A DNA stretch of 56,464 bases, taken from positions 1 to 56,464 of the forward strand of contig JBBRMY010000005.1 in NCBI GenBank assembly GCA_038230595.1. The letters run 5' to 3'. Made by a program: the position numbers and the translations under genes. This stretch comes from JBBRMY01 sp038230595 (GTDB lineage Bacteria > Bacteroidota > Ignavibacteria > Tepidaquicellales > Tepidaquicellaceae). Shown here piece after piece: positions 9,056 to 18,972 of the stretch. The notes under the pieces are model-generated. The model was not told where the DNA came from, did no database searches, and was given only the letters and a program-made list of their open reading frames with translations. The stretch's first letter is position 1, and each line of letters opens with the position of its first letter.

Positions 9056-10738
9056 TTGAAAAAAATTAAGATCATTTTTTTACTTTTGCTGAGCTGTGTT
9101 TCCATCAATGCTTATTCACAGATAGAAATGACTGCTCCTTCACATCCCGTTTACGATTTTCTAAGAAAGATGCAGCTTAATGGAATTATTTCAAATTATA
9201 ATCCTGCTAACATACCGATATCAAGAGGGAAGATAGCTTTATACCTCAAAAAAATAATTGAGAATGAGAAAAACCTTAACAGTCTTGATAAAAAATTTCT
9301 TAACGATTATAAAGTAGAATTTTTCTATGATATTAACGGTACTTTAGAAAAATCAAATTCATTATTTGGTGATACGCCGGATAAAAGTCTTTTCAAAGAT
9401 TCGAAGCAGAATTATATTTATTCATTTGCAGATTCAAATGCTTCATTATTTGCAGACGGAACATTTAGATTATCACAAAGAAGTTCAACGGGAGATTCAA
9501 TAGGATCTAATTCTATTGCATTAGGAGAAGTTGGATTCAGATTGCGCGGCTCTCTGTTTAACTCAATCGGATATTATCTTCGCGTATCAAACGGACAAAA
9601 ATTAAGTGGCTCTGCAAAAGATGTAATGTTTGCATATCAGACAGATCCTGTTTTAAGGGCTAATACAAAATTCGTTTATGAGCAAAAGAATTTTGATACT
9701 TTTGAAGGATATTTAAGGTATCAGACATCTAAAGACTGGCTTGCATTAACTATAGGAAGAGAATCAATTTATCAGGGCTTCGGATATATTGACAGACTAT
9801 TTTTATCCAATAATACTGTCCCTTATGATGTAATAAAATTAGATATTGCTTACAAAAGCCTGAGCTACTCATATTTTTATGGATTTCTAAAGGGAGACTC
9901 ACTTGGCCATGAAATTAACTGGAAAAATATTGCAACTCACAGACTGGATATAAAATTTTCAGATAAATTCAAAGCAGGCTTTTTCGAAAGTATAGTAACA
10001 ACAAATAATCCTTTTAGTCTTAATTTGATAAACCCGGTTTCCTTTTTAATATCCGCTGATCTTAATACAGGGGTAAGCAGCACTGCTGTAAATAATTCAC
10101 TTTTAGGATTAGATCTTGAATTAAATACTTTTAAAAATATTGGATTACAGGCTTCACTATTAGTTGATGATATTGATATTGGTACTTTGTTTAAAAGCGA
10201 TATTTCTTCTAATGACAATAAATTTGGTTACCAGGCAGGTGCAAAATGGTATGAAGCATTCAATATTCCAAATGTAGACCTGTCACTTGAATATACAAGG
10301 CTTGATCCTTTTGTCTATTCACACAGAGATAACAAGAACGGATATACAAACTGGAATATGTCATTAGGCCATAATCTTGCACCTAATTCTGACGAGATCG
10401 CAACAAAGTTGAATCTTAACTTAACAAACAGAATAAATCTGCAATTCCTTTTTCAATATCAGAGGTCAGGCGAAGGATTTACTTATGACTCACAGGGAAA
10501 CGTTATTGGAAATTATGGCGGAGATATAAACAGGGGAGATCTTGATAAAGTTTTCACAAACAAATTTTTACAGGGAAACAGAGTTAACAGATCCATTATA
10601 ACAGTTTTTGCTACATTGCAGCCTGTAAGACAATTATTCTTAGACTTTAAGTATCAGTTCAAAAATACAGATGTAATGTATCTTAATAAAACATTTAAGG
10701 ATTCATATTATTGGGCTACTTTGAGAATAGATTATTAA
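9056..10738 (+). CDS. Wzi-like capsule-assembly outer-membrane protein
   Basis: About 560 residues from a TTG start at 9056. I prefer this start because it gives a clean signal peptide (MKKIKIIFLLLLSCVSINAYSQ) right after the gmhA stop; starting at 9008 would overlap gmhA by 41 bases and bury the signal. The mature N-terminus (HPVYDFLRKMQLNGII) and the later alternating amphipathic strands ending in an aromatic RIDY resemble the Wzi/capsule-assembly beta-barrel family, which helps attach or organise capsule polysaccharide at the outer membrane. No other export component is encoded nearby. Function is by family resemblance and context; a generic porin-like barrel is the alternative. Confidence 0.72.
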   Translation: MKKIKIIFLLLLSCVSINAYSQIEMTAPSHPVYDFLRKMQLNGIISNYNPANIPISRGKIALYLKKIIENEKNLNSLDKKFLNDYKVEFFYDINGTLEKSNSLFGDTPDKSLFKDSKQNYIYSFADSNASLFADGTFRLSQRSSTGDSIGSNSIALGEVGFRLRGSLFNSIGYYLRVSNGQKLSGSAKDVMFAYQTDPVLRANTKFVYEQKNFDTFEGYLRYQTSKDWLALTIGRESIYQGFGYIDRLFLSNNTVPYDVIKLDIAYKSLSYSYFYGFLKGDSLGHEINWKNIATHRLDIKFSDKFKAGFFESIVTTNNPFSLNLINPVSFLISADLNTGVSSTAVNNSLLGLDLELNTFKNIGLQASLLVDDIDIGTLFKSDISSNDNKFGYQAGAKWYEAFNIPNVDLSLEYTRLDPFVYSHRDNKNGYTNWNMSLGHNLAPNSDEIATKLNLNLTNRINLQFLFQYQRSGEGFTYDSQGNVIGNYGGDINRGDLDKVFTNKFLQGNRVNRSIITVFATLQPVRQLFLDFKYQFKNTDVMYLNKTFKDSYYWATLRIDY

Positions 10739-10763
10739 AAGTCACCGGAAAATCGCGTTAATT

Positions 10764-10796
10764 AAAAATCTAAATCTTCCGGTTTAGATTTTTTTT
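10764..10796 (+). terminator. Hairpin plus T-run directly before the flippase gene
   Basis: An 11-bp perfect A+T-rich stem (AAAAATCTAAA at 10764-10774 and its complement at 10783-10793) with an 8-base loop TCTTCCGG is followed by Ts up to 10796. This has the form of an intrinsic terminator after the Wzi-like gene, although the stem is weak in GC. The next start codon follows at once at 10797, so the hairpin could instead modulate translation of the flippase. Confidence 0.5.
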
Positions 10797-12062
10797 ATGA
10801 TAAAGAAAAAAATACAAAAGCTAACTACAATATTAACTGAGAACAGATTTGCTTTTTTCTATAATCTGACAGACAGGCTGTTTTATTTTATATTTTTTGT
10901 TCTGATAGCAAAAAATTTCGCAGTAAGCCAATATGGAGAGCTTGTAACAATATTTACATTGTGCTCTGTCATATCTACAATTTTTGATCTTGGGGTTTCT
11001 AATCATCTTCAGAGAGAGATTTCCAGGAACATTAAAAATAAAAATTTATTATTTAATTTAGCCTTCAGGCTTAATCTATTTCTCGTCTTACCTTATGCAG
11101 CATTCTCTTTAATATTCTATTTCAGCTTTATTAATAATCTACTACCTGTATTTTTAATCGTAATCAGTATAAATTTTCTGATTTCTCAAATAAATATCTG
11201 TAACAAAGCATTATCCGGAATTAAAAATTTTAAATACCAATTCGTTTCATCTTTCTTTCCAAAGATCATATTCATAATTATTTATATTATTCTGGTTTAT
11301 ATTGCGAAAGCAGGGATAACAACATTACTTTTAAGCTTAGCAATTTTTTTGATTCTAAATCTCATTTCGGTACTGTATTTCAGCTCAAAGGAAGGCTTAT
11401 ATTTAATTAAAGTTAATGAGTATAATAGCTCATACAAATCATTTCTTAAATTGTCACTTCCATTAGGAGCTGCGATAATAATAAATCTTCTTTATGATAA
11501 AATAGATCTGTTATTAATTGCAAGACTTACTGACTTTAATGAAGCGGGTTTTTATAATGCAGCATACAGTATTTTTAAAGCTTCCACTTTAGGATTTACA
11601 TTTATACTAAACCGAGGATTCACGGAATTTTCTGAACTATCAGATAACAGAATACTTTTAAAATCTTTTATATTTAAATATTCCAAAGTTATTTCTATAA
11701 TTTGCCTTTGCCTAAGTTTGATACTTTTTTTTATTCCTGATGTATTTATAAATCTTTTCTATTCCACAAAATTTGCTGAGTCAGGCTATATATTAAAAAT
11801 TCTATCTATTGCATTAATAGGTTTGGGTCTAAATAATTTGTTAGGAACAGTACTAAATGGAAGGGGAGAATACAAAGCAGTAATGATTATAACTCTTTCC
11901 ATGCTTTTAATAAATATTTTATTAAATCTGGTATATATACCTATGTATGGGATAAAAGCAGCCGCAATAATAACAGTAATAACGGAATGGCTAATACTTG
12001 CCGGTGAAATTATCTATGTGATCAATCTTTTATCAAGTAAAAGTAAAAATGCCTACGTCTAA
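10797..12062 (+). CDS. Wzx-like oligosaccharide flippase
   Basis: 421 residues, strongly hydrophobic, with roughly twelve predicted membrane helices and short charged loops, as in the MOP/PST polysaccharide transporter family. The N-terminal region (ENRFAFFYNLTDRLFYFIFF) and the motif-rich stretch around DKIDLLLIARLTDFNEAGFYNAA are typical of Wzx. The role would be to flip the undecaprenyl-linked repeat unit to the periplasmic face. ATG start immediately after a hairpin and T-run, with no space for a Shine-Dalgarno. The 3' end overlaps the methyltransferase start by 14 bases. Confidence 0.88.
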   Translation: MIKKKIQKLTTILTENRFAFFYNLTDRLFYFIFFVLIAKNFAVSQYGELVTIFTLCSVISTIFDLGVSNHLQREISRNIKNKNLLFNLAFRLNLFLVLPYAAFSLIFYFSFINNLLPVFLIVISINFLISQINICNKALSGIKNFKYQFVSSFFPKIIFIIIYIILVYIAKAGITTLLLSLAIFLILNLISVLYFSSKEGLYLIKVNEYNSSYKSFLKLSLPLGAAIIINLLYDKIDLLLIARLTDFNEAGFYNAAYSIFKASTLGFTFILNRGFTEFSELSDNRILLKSFIFKYSKVISIICLCLSLILFFIPDVFINLFYSTKFAESGYILKILSIALIGLGLNNLLGTVLNGRGEYKAVMIITLSMLLINILLNLVYIPMYGIKAAAIITVITEWLILAGEIIYVINLLSSKSKNAYV

Positions 12063-12705
12063 CTGGCAAAATATTTCCTTTAATATAGAGCTTGTAAAAA
12101 AGCTTGACCCGCACTCAATTCTTGATGTTGGAGTTGGTTTTGGCAGATGGGGAATTTTATTCAGGGAGTTTCTGGAATTATGGAATTATGGTAACTATGA
12201 TGGAAAATGGAAACGAAAAATAGAAGGAGTAGAGATTTTCAATAAATATATACAGTCTTATCATTCATTTTTTTATGATAAAATTTATATCGAAAATATA
12301 TCTGATTTTCTGAGAAATCATTCAGAAGAATATGACCTGATAAATTTTGGAGATGTGATCGAGCATATGAAAAAAAAAGAAGCCCTTATAAATATTGAAC
12401 TGGCATTAAGCAAAAGCAAATATGTACTTATAAATGTACCTATCGGAAATAACTGGAAGCAAAAAGGAACGGATGAAAATGAATTTGAAGAACATAAAAG
12501 TGTGTTCCATAACTCAGATTTCAGGATATTTAAATATACTAAAATTAAAAAATTTACAGATTATTTGAAAAGAGATTTCAGTGTTATATTGATCAGTAAC
12601 TCCCCAATAACGAAATATCCGGAATCAGAAATAAGTAAAAAAATAAAGAATTTTATTAAGTATAAGCTTCATCTTAACTTTCTTGCGAGGAATATCAGTA
12701 AGTAA
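12049..12705 (+). CDS. Class I SAM-dependent methyltransferase
   Basis: 218 residues. The SAM-binding motif I is ILDVGVGFGRWG (residues 24-35); an acidic post-motif (GVEIFNKY) and INFGDVIEHM, a motif II-like strand, follow. This matches small-molecule or sugar methyltransferases of class I. Lying between the flippase and a glycosyltransferase it probably methylates a sugar of the polysaccharide, but the target atom cannot be told. ATG start, overlapping the flippase by 14 bases. Confidence 0.78.
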   Translation: MPTSNWQNISFNIELVKKLDPHSILDVGVGFGRWGILFREFLELWNYGNYDGKWKRKIEGVEIFNKYIQSYHSFFYDKIYIENISDFLRNHSEEYDLINFGDVIEHMKKKEALINIELALSKSKYVLINVPIGNNWKQKGTDENEFEEHKSVFHNSDFRIFKYTKIKKFTDYLKRDFSVILISNSPITKYPESEISKKIKNFIKYKLHLNFLARNISK

Positions 12706-13809
12706 TTGAAGTTAATGTTCATCGGAACATATAATGAGTCTGAAATCTTGACCGGACCGGAAAAAGTAGCTAAAAGAATATTTAATGAATATGCTTTAAC
12801 TCAACCCGCTGTCTTCCTGGAGTATTTTCAGGACGGCAAGAAATACGGATTATTTAAAAAGATCTTCGGTAAGGAAATTGTAAGGGAAAGCAATGATTCA
12901 CAGATAATCAGAACAGGAATTGTTTATTTTGTTTTCTATCTTTTTTATTTTCGACCGGATATAATTCATATTATTACATTTGAAAGATTTTCTCAGATAG
13001 CGTTCTATTTTAAGAGATTATTGAATTACAAAATTATATTTAATCTGCATGGAATTGTTTATTACGAAAATACAGAGCTTAATATTACAGACAAGAAGTT
13101 AATAAGAAAAAATCACAATGCTGAGAGAAAATTTATCAGTCAAAGTGATATATTACTTTATTTGTCTGAATTTTATATTGATATTGGTTATAGGTTTTAT
13201 AATATAGATAAGAAGAAATTAGTAAAAATTAAGAATGGTGTAGATGATATTTTTTTTGGAGGGACAGATAACGAAAAAAAGTTAAAAGAAAATGAAACGT
13301 TGTCTATAGTCTTTAGCGGAGATATAGAAAGAAAAGATAAGGGATTTGAATTTCTTGCAGATACCTTAGATAGATCAGATATAAAAATGAAATTATATAT
13401 TGTTGGAAGCAATACTTACAAAAGAGAATTTAAAAGTAATATTGAAGTTACATTTTCAGGCTTTTTAGATCCTTCCGAGTTAAAAAAATTATACTCTGAT
13501 AAAGAAATCTTTATCTCGGCAAGCTACTATGATACATTTTCTATTGCTTCGGCAGAAGCTATGAGCGCAGGTCTCACAGGGGTATTAACAAATAGTACAG
13601 GCTTTTCAGAATATATTAATGACGGGGTAACGGGATACAAAGTTGATTATGGCGACACTAAGTGCTTAAGTGAGATACTGAAAAAATTAAATAGTGACAG
13701 AAAATTACTGCGTGAAATATCAAAGCAGGGACAATTGATCTGCAATGATCTTAAATGGAATGAAGTGCTTGTAGATTATAAAAAAGTTTATAACAATTTA
13801 ATAAATTGA
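12706..13809 (+). CDS. Family 4 glycosyltransferase
   Basis: 367 residues, GT-B fold. The N-terminus MFIGTYNESEILTGPEKVAK has the substrate loop typical of GT4; the donor domain begins near SIVFSGDIERKDKGFEFL, and the signature region ISASYYDTFSIASAEAMSAGL carries the conserved E-x7-E type donor contact. It should add a sugar to the repeat unit in the cytoplasm. The start used is TTG at 12706, immediately after the previous stop; the ATG four codons in (12715) is an alternative. Donor and acceptor are unknown. Confidence 0.86.
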   Translation: MKLMFIGTYNESEILTGPEKVAKRIFNEYALTQPAVFLEYFQDGKKYGLFKKIFGKEIVRESNDSQIIRTGIVYFVFYLFYFRPDIIHIITFERFSQIAFYFKRLLNYKIIFNLHGIVYYENTELNITDKKLIRKNHNAERKFISQSDILLYLSEFYIDIGYRFYNIDKKKLVKIKNGVDDIFFGGTDNEKKLKENETLSIVFSGDIERKDKGFEFLADTLDRSDIKMKLYIVGSNTYKREFKSNIEVTFSGFLDPSELKKLYSDKEIFISASYYDTFSIASAEAMSAGLTGVLTNSTGFSEYINDGVTGYKVDYGDTKCLSEILKKLNSDRKLLREISKQGQLICNDLKWNEVLVDYKKVYNNLIN

Positions 13810-13810
13810 A

Positions 13811-14785
13811 TTGAAAAATGTTTTTGTAACAGGCTGTGCCGGTTTTATTGCCGGAGTAATTATTGAAAAGCTTCTTGAGAAGGGATATACTGTTTCCGGA
13901 CTTGATGATCTTAGCAACAGTTACATTGAAAATGTTAACAGTAATATTAAGTTTTATGAAGGCAGTTCAGGAGATAAAGCTTTGTTAGACAGGATATTTT
14001 CTGAAAATAAAATTGATGCTGTATTTCATCTTTCGGCTGAAACTACTATTGCATATTCGATGACGGAACCTTACACTTATTTTGAAAACAATACTTTGAA
14101 TGGAATAGCTCTACTTGAAGCAATGAGGAAAAATGGCATAAGAAATATTATAGTTTCATCAACTGCAGCAGTTTACGGGAACCCGGAATATCTCCCAATT
14201 GATGAAAAGCACAGGCTTCATCCTGTGAATGCTTATGGGGAATCGAAACTCATGCTTGAACAGGCATTGAAATGGTATGGGATATCCTATAGATTCCAAT
14301 ATAATATTTTCCGTTATTTTAATGCTTCAGGAGCAACTCTGAATGCCGGTGAGAACAGGAAAGATGAATCACATATACTACCATTGATATTTAAAGCTAT
14401 TTTAAATAAAAGTGAGTTTATAATTTACGGAGATGATTATTTTACTCCTGATGGAACATGTATAAGAGATTATGTTCATGTTGAAGATATAGCAGATGCA
14501 CATATTAAAGCATTAGATAACCTTGCCTCGAATAAAGCAGGTATTTATAATCTGGGTTCAGGAAAGGGATTAAGCGTTAAAGAAATAATTAGTGTATGTG
14601 AAAAAGAGCTGAGCTCATATATTAATATAAAATATTCTAAAAAAAGACCTGGGGACCCGGCAGAACTAATTGCATCTTTTGATAAAGCCCATAGGGAACT
14701 TGGATGGAACCCGGTTAATTCATCACCAGAGAAAATAATAAAAAGCGGATTCGAATGGTTTAAAAAAATAAATAAGATCAGTTGA
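13811..14785 (+). CDS. galE: UDP-glucose 4-epimerase-like SDR enzyme
   Basis: 324 residues, close to GalE in length and sequence: HLSAETTIAYSM, SSTAAVYG, catalytic Tyr142/Lys146 in YGESK, and FRYFNASGA followed by the CIRDYVHVEDIADAH motif. GalE interconverts UDP-glucose and UDP-galactose (or the N-acetyl forms). An oddity is the dinucleotide loop GCAGFIAG at residues 8-15: the third Gly of GxxGxxG is replaced by Ala, with a Gly one position later. The TTG start follows the GT4 stop by one base, and the TGA stop overlaps the next TTG start as TTGA. Confidence 0.87.
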   Translation: MKNVFVTGCAGFIAGVIIEKLLEKGYTVSGLDDLSNSYIENVNSNIKFYEGSSGDKALLDRIFSENKIDAVFHLSAETTIAYSMTEPYTYFENNTLNGIALLEAMRKNGIRNIIVSSTAAVYGNPEYLPIDEKHRLHPVNAYGESKLMLEQALKWYGISYRFQYNIFRYFNASGATLNAGENRKDESHILPLIFKAILNKSEFIIYGDDYFTPDGTCIRDYVHVEDIADAHIKALDNLASNKAGIYNLGSGKGLSVKEIISVCEKELSSYINIKYSKKRPGDPAELIASFDKAHRELGWNPVNSSPEKIIKSGFEWFKKINKIS

Positions 14786-16368
14786 ACGCATCTTACAGAG
14801 ATAAAAATATTATTTATTTCTGGCTGGCTGTAGTTTTAAATATAGGCTTCTATCTTTATCTGATTATAAGACACCCCTATTTCCTTACAGATGATTTTCT
14901 AAATTTCGGGATAATTAATAAAAACTTTTCCAACTTTATTAGCTTTAACATTCCGGAAGTATCAGATTATGAAAAGTTTTACTTTTATACCCGCCCTTTT
15001 ACTTACATTATAAGCCTAATTGATCTGAAGGTCTTTGTTTCAAATGCTTTCCAGATGAAAATATTCTCTTTATGCCTTCATACAACAATGCTGTTTTCAT
15101 TTTATTCCTTTCTAAAGCAGTTGTTCATATTATTCAAGCTGGAATTTTCAGGTCTAATAGTTTTATTGATATTGATATTTTTTGGACTACACCCAAATAA
15201 TATGTGGTGGATATACTGGATAAGTAATCAGAATGAAATGCTGATGATAACTTTCTACATTCTTTCTTTATATTCAGTTCTTTCTTATATCAATACATCG
15301 GAAAAGAAATATCTGATACTCTATTTAACTTTCTTTGTTTTATCAATATTAACCAAGCAGCAACCATTACATCTTCCTGTATTAATTCTGTTATGGATCT
15401 ATTACTTTAAAGATAAATTATCTGCGGAAACGTTTCATAACTTACGGAAATTTTCCGTTGCCGGAGCATCCATAATGATAATATATTCAGCATTTACATT
15501 TATGTTAAGCATAAACAATTTCAAAGCTGAATACTTAATTAAAAAGCCTTTTGCTCTTGCAGGAAATTTGCTTTATGTAATATTTCCTTTGCACTCTTTA
15601 TCTAATTATGAATATTTTATAACTCATAAGCCAGCTGTTATTATAGCAGGATTGTTAGTTATGGCCATATTTGCAACATTGTTATATTTTAAAACATTAA
15701 AAATCAAAACATTACTGCTCGTAATATTTACTGCAGTTGTATCGTTTTACCCAAGAATTATTGACGGGGCTAATAACAGAATCAACACTATCCAGGTATT
15801 GTTATTCAGTATTTTACTTGTTTTTATTCTGTCCTCGCATTTTCGTCTTAGAAAATATTATTTCTCAGCAGTTATCTTACTTGTATTCTTCAACACAATA
15901 GAATTAAACTCATTAGTAACCTATTATAATTCACTGAGAGATATTCAGCAAATACAGGCTGCCGAGTTCCTGAAAAGCGAAAATAATATCCGTACTTCTG
16001 CAATTTCATTCTGGGCACATCTTTTACCGTTTGAGACATATTTCTTAAGAACAAATACTTTTGGAAAGGATGAATATAAAATGATCCCATTAAGTTACAG
16101 CTCGCTGAATTCAGGAAAATCCTTTTCACACAATATTAAAATAGATTGTAGAAAGCGGCAGGATGCTTTAGATATAAGAACAGTTGAAGATCCTGAAGTA
16201 AGAATAGATATTGATAATTTCAATAAGGATAGTGATAAGTATAAATATATACAAAATGATTTAAATTATGATAAAGGATTTAAAGATCTGACATTTCCTT
16301 TATCGGATCAGTATAAAAATGATAAGCTTATTTATTTTAACGGAATGAAGTGGGTGCCAATAAACTAA
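14782..16368 (+). CDS. GT-C-like multi-pass membrane protein (putative membrane glycosyltransferase)
   Basis: 528 residues with about ten to twelve hydrophobic segments through residue about 360, then a soluble C-terminal domain of some 150 residues. After the first membrane helix comes FLTDDF (Asp37, Asp38), the acidic pair in the first periplasmic loop that is characteristic of GT-C enzymes using polyprenyl-phosphate sugars. It resembles the protein at 17296-18969 in layout, which carries FISDDY in the same place. A role as lipid-linked sugar transferase or repeat-unit polymerase is an inference; I do not recognise a named family. TTG start in a TTGA overlap with galE. Confidence 0.7.
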   Translation: MNASYRDKNIIYFWLAVVLNIGFYLYLIIRHPYFLTDDFLNFGIINKNFSNFISFNIPEVSDYEKFYFYTRPFTYIISLIDLKVFVSNAFQMKIFSLCLHTTMLFSFYSFLKQLFILFKLEFSGLIVLLILIFFGLHPNNMWWIYWISNQNEMLMITFYILSLYSVLSYINTSEKKYLILYLTFFVLSILTKQQPLHLPVLILLWIYYFKDKLSAETFHNLRKFSVAGASIMIIYSAFTFMLSINNFKAEYLIKKPFALAGNLLYVIFPLHSLSNYEYFITHKPAVIIAGLLVMAIFATLLYFKTLKIKTLLLVIFTAVVSFYPRIIDGANNRINTIQVLLFSILLVFILSSHFRLRKYYFSAVILLVFFNTIELNSLVTYYNSLRDIQQIQAAEFLKSENNIRTSAISFWAHLLPFETYFLRTNTFGKDEYKMIPLSYSSLNSGKSFSHNIKIDCRKRQDALDIRTVEDPEVRIDIDNFNKDSDKYKYIQNDLNYDKGFKDLTFPLSDQYKNDKLIYFNGMKWVPIN

Positions 16369-17303
16369 CAGTTCTGATGCCTGTTTATAATGAGGCATCT
16401 TACCTTAGGTCATCCATAAAGAGTATTCTTGACCAGAGCTACAGGGAGTTTGAATTTCTTATTTTAAATGATGACTCCACTGATAATTCTGAAGAAATAA
16501 TTTTATCATTTAAGGATCCAAGAATAAATTATTTCAAGACCGATAAAATAAAGATATCAGAATTATTGAATATTGGAATAAAAAAATCTTCAGGAGATTT
16601 AATTGCAAGAATGGACGCAGACGATATAGCAATGCCTACAAGACTAGAAAGACAATTGAGGTTTATTAAAAATAGGGGACCTAATTTTATATCTTCTGCC
16701 TGGTTTATAACTTTCAGAAATAAAAATATATTGAACATAATCAAACATCCTGTTTCTGATGGCGAAATAAAGAGAACATTAAATATTTCAAATCCGATCT
16801 GCCATCCTCTTGCAATATTCCATAAAGATTTTATTCAGAGTTTAAATGGATATGATGAAGATCTAGAGTGTATGGAAGACCACATGTTGTGGCTTAAAGC
16901 AAGAAAGCAAGCTGAGTTTGGAAATATACCTGAAGTATTATTGCTTAAAAGAGAAAAGCAGAATTCTCTTGGATCAGTGGAGAAAGCTCAGCCCCGTAAA
17001 TTTATTTACAACCTGCTTCAAAACAAATTCGACATTAATCTGTATAATAATATTGGAGAGTCTGAAAAAGATAAGTTCAGGCTTGAGTATTTATATGGTA
17101 CAAGGCATGATCTAAGAAAAAGAATATATAATTCAGGTTTATTTTCTTTAAATGACTTTTATGAATATATGATTTCATTCCTACCGGAAAAATTTTTCAG
17201 TAAAAAACCCGGTCATTGGTTAAAGTGGAAATTAAATCAGCTCATGTTTCATTTTTCTCCCATACGGAAAGATCTATCTCACCAATTGAAAAAGATTGCG
17301 TAA
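16350..17303 (+). CDS. Family 2 glycosyltransferase
   Basis: 317 residues, GT-A fold. TVLMPVYNEASYLRSSIKSIL at the N-terminus, DDSTD near residue 41 and the metal-binding DADD at 89-92 followed by R-x-E-R-Q are standard for GT2. The C-terminal part is basic and may sit on the membrane. The GTG start at 16350 overlaps the upstream GT-C-like gene by 19 bases; an ATG at 16377 lies inside the conserved strand and would remove it, so the upstream start is preferred. Closely similar in order of motifs to the GT2 at 18973-19938. Confidence 0.88.
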   Translation: MGANKLTVLMPVYNEASYLRSSIKSILDQSYREFEFLILNDDSTDNSEEIILSFKDPRINYFKTDKIKISELLNIGIKKSSGDLIARMDADDIAMPTRLERQLRFIKNRGPNFISSAWFITFRNKNILNIIKHPVSDGEIKRTLNISNPICHPLAIFHKDFIQSLNGYDEDLECMEDHMLWLKARKQAEFGNIPEVLLLKREKQNSLGSVEKAQPRKFIYNLLQNKFDINLYNNIGESEKDKFRLEYLYGTRHDLRKRIYNSGLFSLNDFYEYMISFLPEKFFSKKPGHWLKWKLNQLMFHFSPIRKDLSHQLKKIA

Positions 17304-18969
17304 TATTGAAGTAATAAAAAACGGAAAGTATTTCGGAATATCTTTCATACTCTTTATAGCTATAAACCTTCCATTATTATTAAACTCTACCTTTATTTCT
17401 GACGACTATTCTGTTATATATCTTGCGGAAAAAAATCCATTTCCTGTATTTACATATTATGAAAACGGATTAGATGGGCTAATTAAAAATTTTAAACCTG
17501 AGGCTTTTAAGTACAGACCGCTGACTTCATTGTCATTATTTATAAATGAAAAAGTAACCGGTCTGAATTCAATTGGATTCCATGCTATAAATGTTTTAAT
17601 ACATTTTACTGCATTCATTTTATTAACCGGTATTGTGCGTATTTTTCTTAAGCTGATTAATAAAGAAGGTTCATATTTAATCTATCTTCCATTACTTTAT
17701 CTAATTAGTCCGGTTTGCGCTAATGAAATAAACTGGATCGCAACGAGATCTGATCTGCTTTTAGTATTATTTGGAATTTCGTCCTTATATTTTTGCCTGA
17801 AATCAATTAAAAGTGATAAAAAGGTCAAATTGTTATTATCATTTCTATTTTTCGTTCTGGCATTAATGTCGAAGGAAAATGGAATATTTATACCTTTTCT
17901 GGAAGTGATAACTTTGATACAGCTTAACTTAGTTTTTAAATTATCTAATGTAGTAAAGAGAAAATTAACTTTTCTATTTTCATTTAAATTCGTAACAGTG
18001 ATTCTCTATTTTGGATTAAGGAAATATCTGTCATCAAATTTAGAATTATCTCCTATGAAGCTGATCTCATTTGGTGAATTAATTCCTGTCACACTGAAAA
18101 CTTTGCTGTTTGTGATCATTCCATTTGATTCAGGAAGTCTTTCATACATGCCATTGTTAATATCAGCCGTAATAGTTTTACTAAGCCTTTCGTCATTAAT
18201 AATATTTTTTATATTAAGTCTGAAATGTAAAAAGAAATTGTTGCTGCACATAATATTTTTAGTCTCAATATGGTTAGTCTCAACCTCTGTTTTTATTTTG
18301 TTAGGTGGGATCAGCCATAGACTATTGATCCTGACAATTGCGTTTTCAATTCCTTCTATTTGTCTTGCACTAACAGATCTCAGTTCCTATAAACAATTTA
18401 TACCGAAAGTTAATCTATCATTTCTAGTATTCTATCTGATGCTTTATCTTTTCGGCTATTTATATGTTAGCGATAAATGGGTAACAAATATGAAGACTGA
18501 AAAAAGTTGCATTAACAGTCTTGAAGCAGAATTTAATTTAAATACCAACTACATTGCAATAACCTATCCGCATGCATTAGGTCAGACATATTGTTTTTCA
18601 GATATTGGCCTTTCAATGCATTACAGAAAAAATCATACAATAGGTAAATATGAAAATATTTTTCAAGCGGCGGCAGTAAATTCGTTTTCACATAATAATT
18701 ATAAGTCCGAAAACTTATTCAGTAAGCTTGACCAAAATTCATTTGATCTGAAATCAGGATCTAATGATATTTATTTTACACCGGGTGCATATTTTACAGA
18801 GAATACAGTGAAAGATCAGAACTTTGATATGAAAAACGGAATTCAAATGACTGTTAAAGAAATTAATTCAAAAAGTAAACCAACAGATGTTAAAATAGTT
18901 AATAATAATATCCCTTTTATTCCTGTTTATTTATTATTCAAAAATTCAAAATTTGAGCGGGTATTTTAA
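17296..18969 (+). CDS. GT-C-like multi-pass membrane protein, second of the pair
   Basis: 557 residues with about ten to twelve membrane segments and a soluble C-terminal part of about 160 residues. The acidic pair Asp36/Asp37 (FISDDY) follows the first helix, as in GT-C glycosyltransferases, and NEINWIATRSDLL parallels NMWWIYWISNQNEML in the protein encoded at 14782-16368. The two proteins share topology and spaced motifs but are diverged. It probably uses a polyprenyl-linked sugar on the periplasmic side; polymerase or ligase activity is also possible. TTG start overlaps the GT2 gene by 8 bases. Confidence 0.7.
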   Translation: MRNIEVIKNGKYFGISFILFIAINLPLLLNSTFISDDYSVIYLAEKNPFPVFTYYENGLDGLIKNFKPEAFKYRPLTSLSLFINEKVTGLNSIGFHAINVLIHFTAFILLTGIVRIFLKLINKEGSYLIYLPLLYLISPVCANEINWIATRSDLLLVLFGISSLYFCLKSIKSDKKVKLLLSFLFFVLALMSKENGIFIPFLEVITLIQLNLVFKLSNVVKRKLTFLFSFKFVTVILYFGLRKYLSSNLELSPMKLISFGELIPVTLKTLLFVIIPFDSGSLSYMPLLISAVIVLLSLSSLIIFFILSLKCKKKLLLHIIFLVSIWLVSTSVFILLGGISHRLLILTIAFSIPSICLALTDLSSYKQFIPKVNLSFLVFYLMLYLFGYLYVSDKWVTNMKTEKSCINSLEAEFNLNTNYIAITYPHALGQTYCFSDIGLSMHYRKNHTIGKYENIFQAAAVNSFSHNNYKSENLFSKLDQNSFDLKSGSNDIYFTPGAYFTENTVKDQNFDMKNGIQMTVKEINSKSKPTDVKIVNNNIPFIPVYLLFKNSKFERVF

Positions 18970-18972
18970 ATA

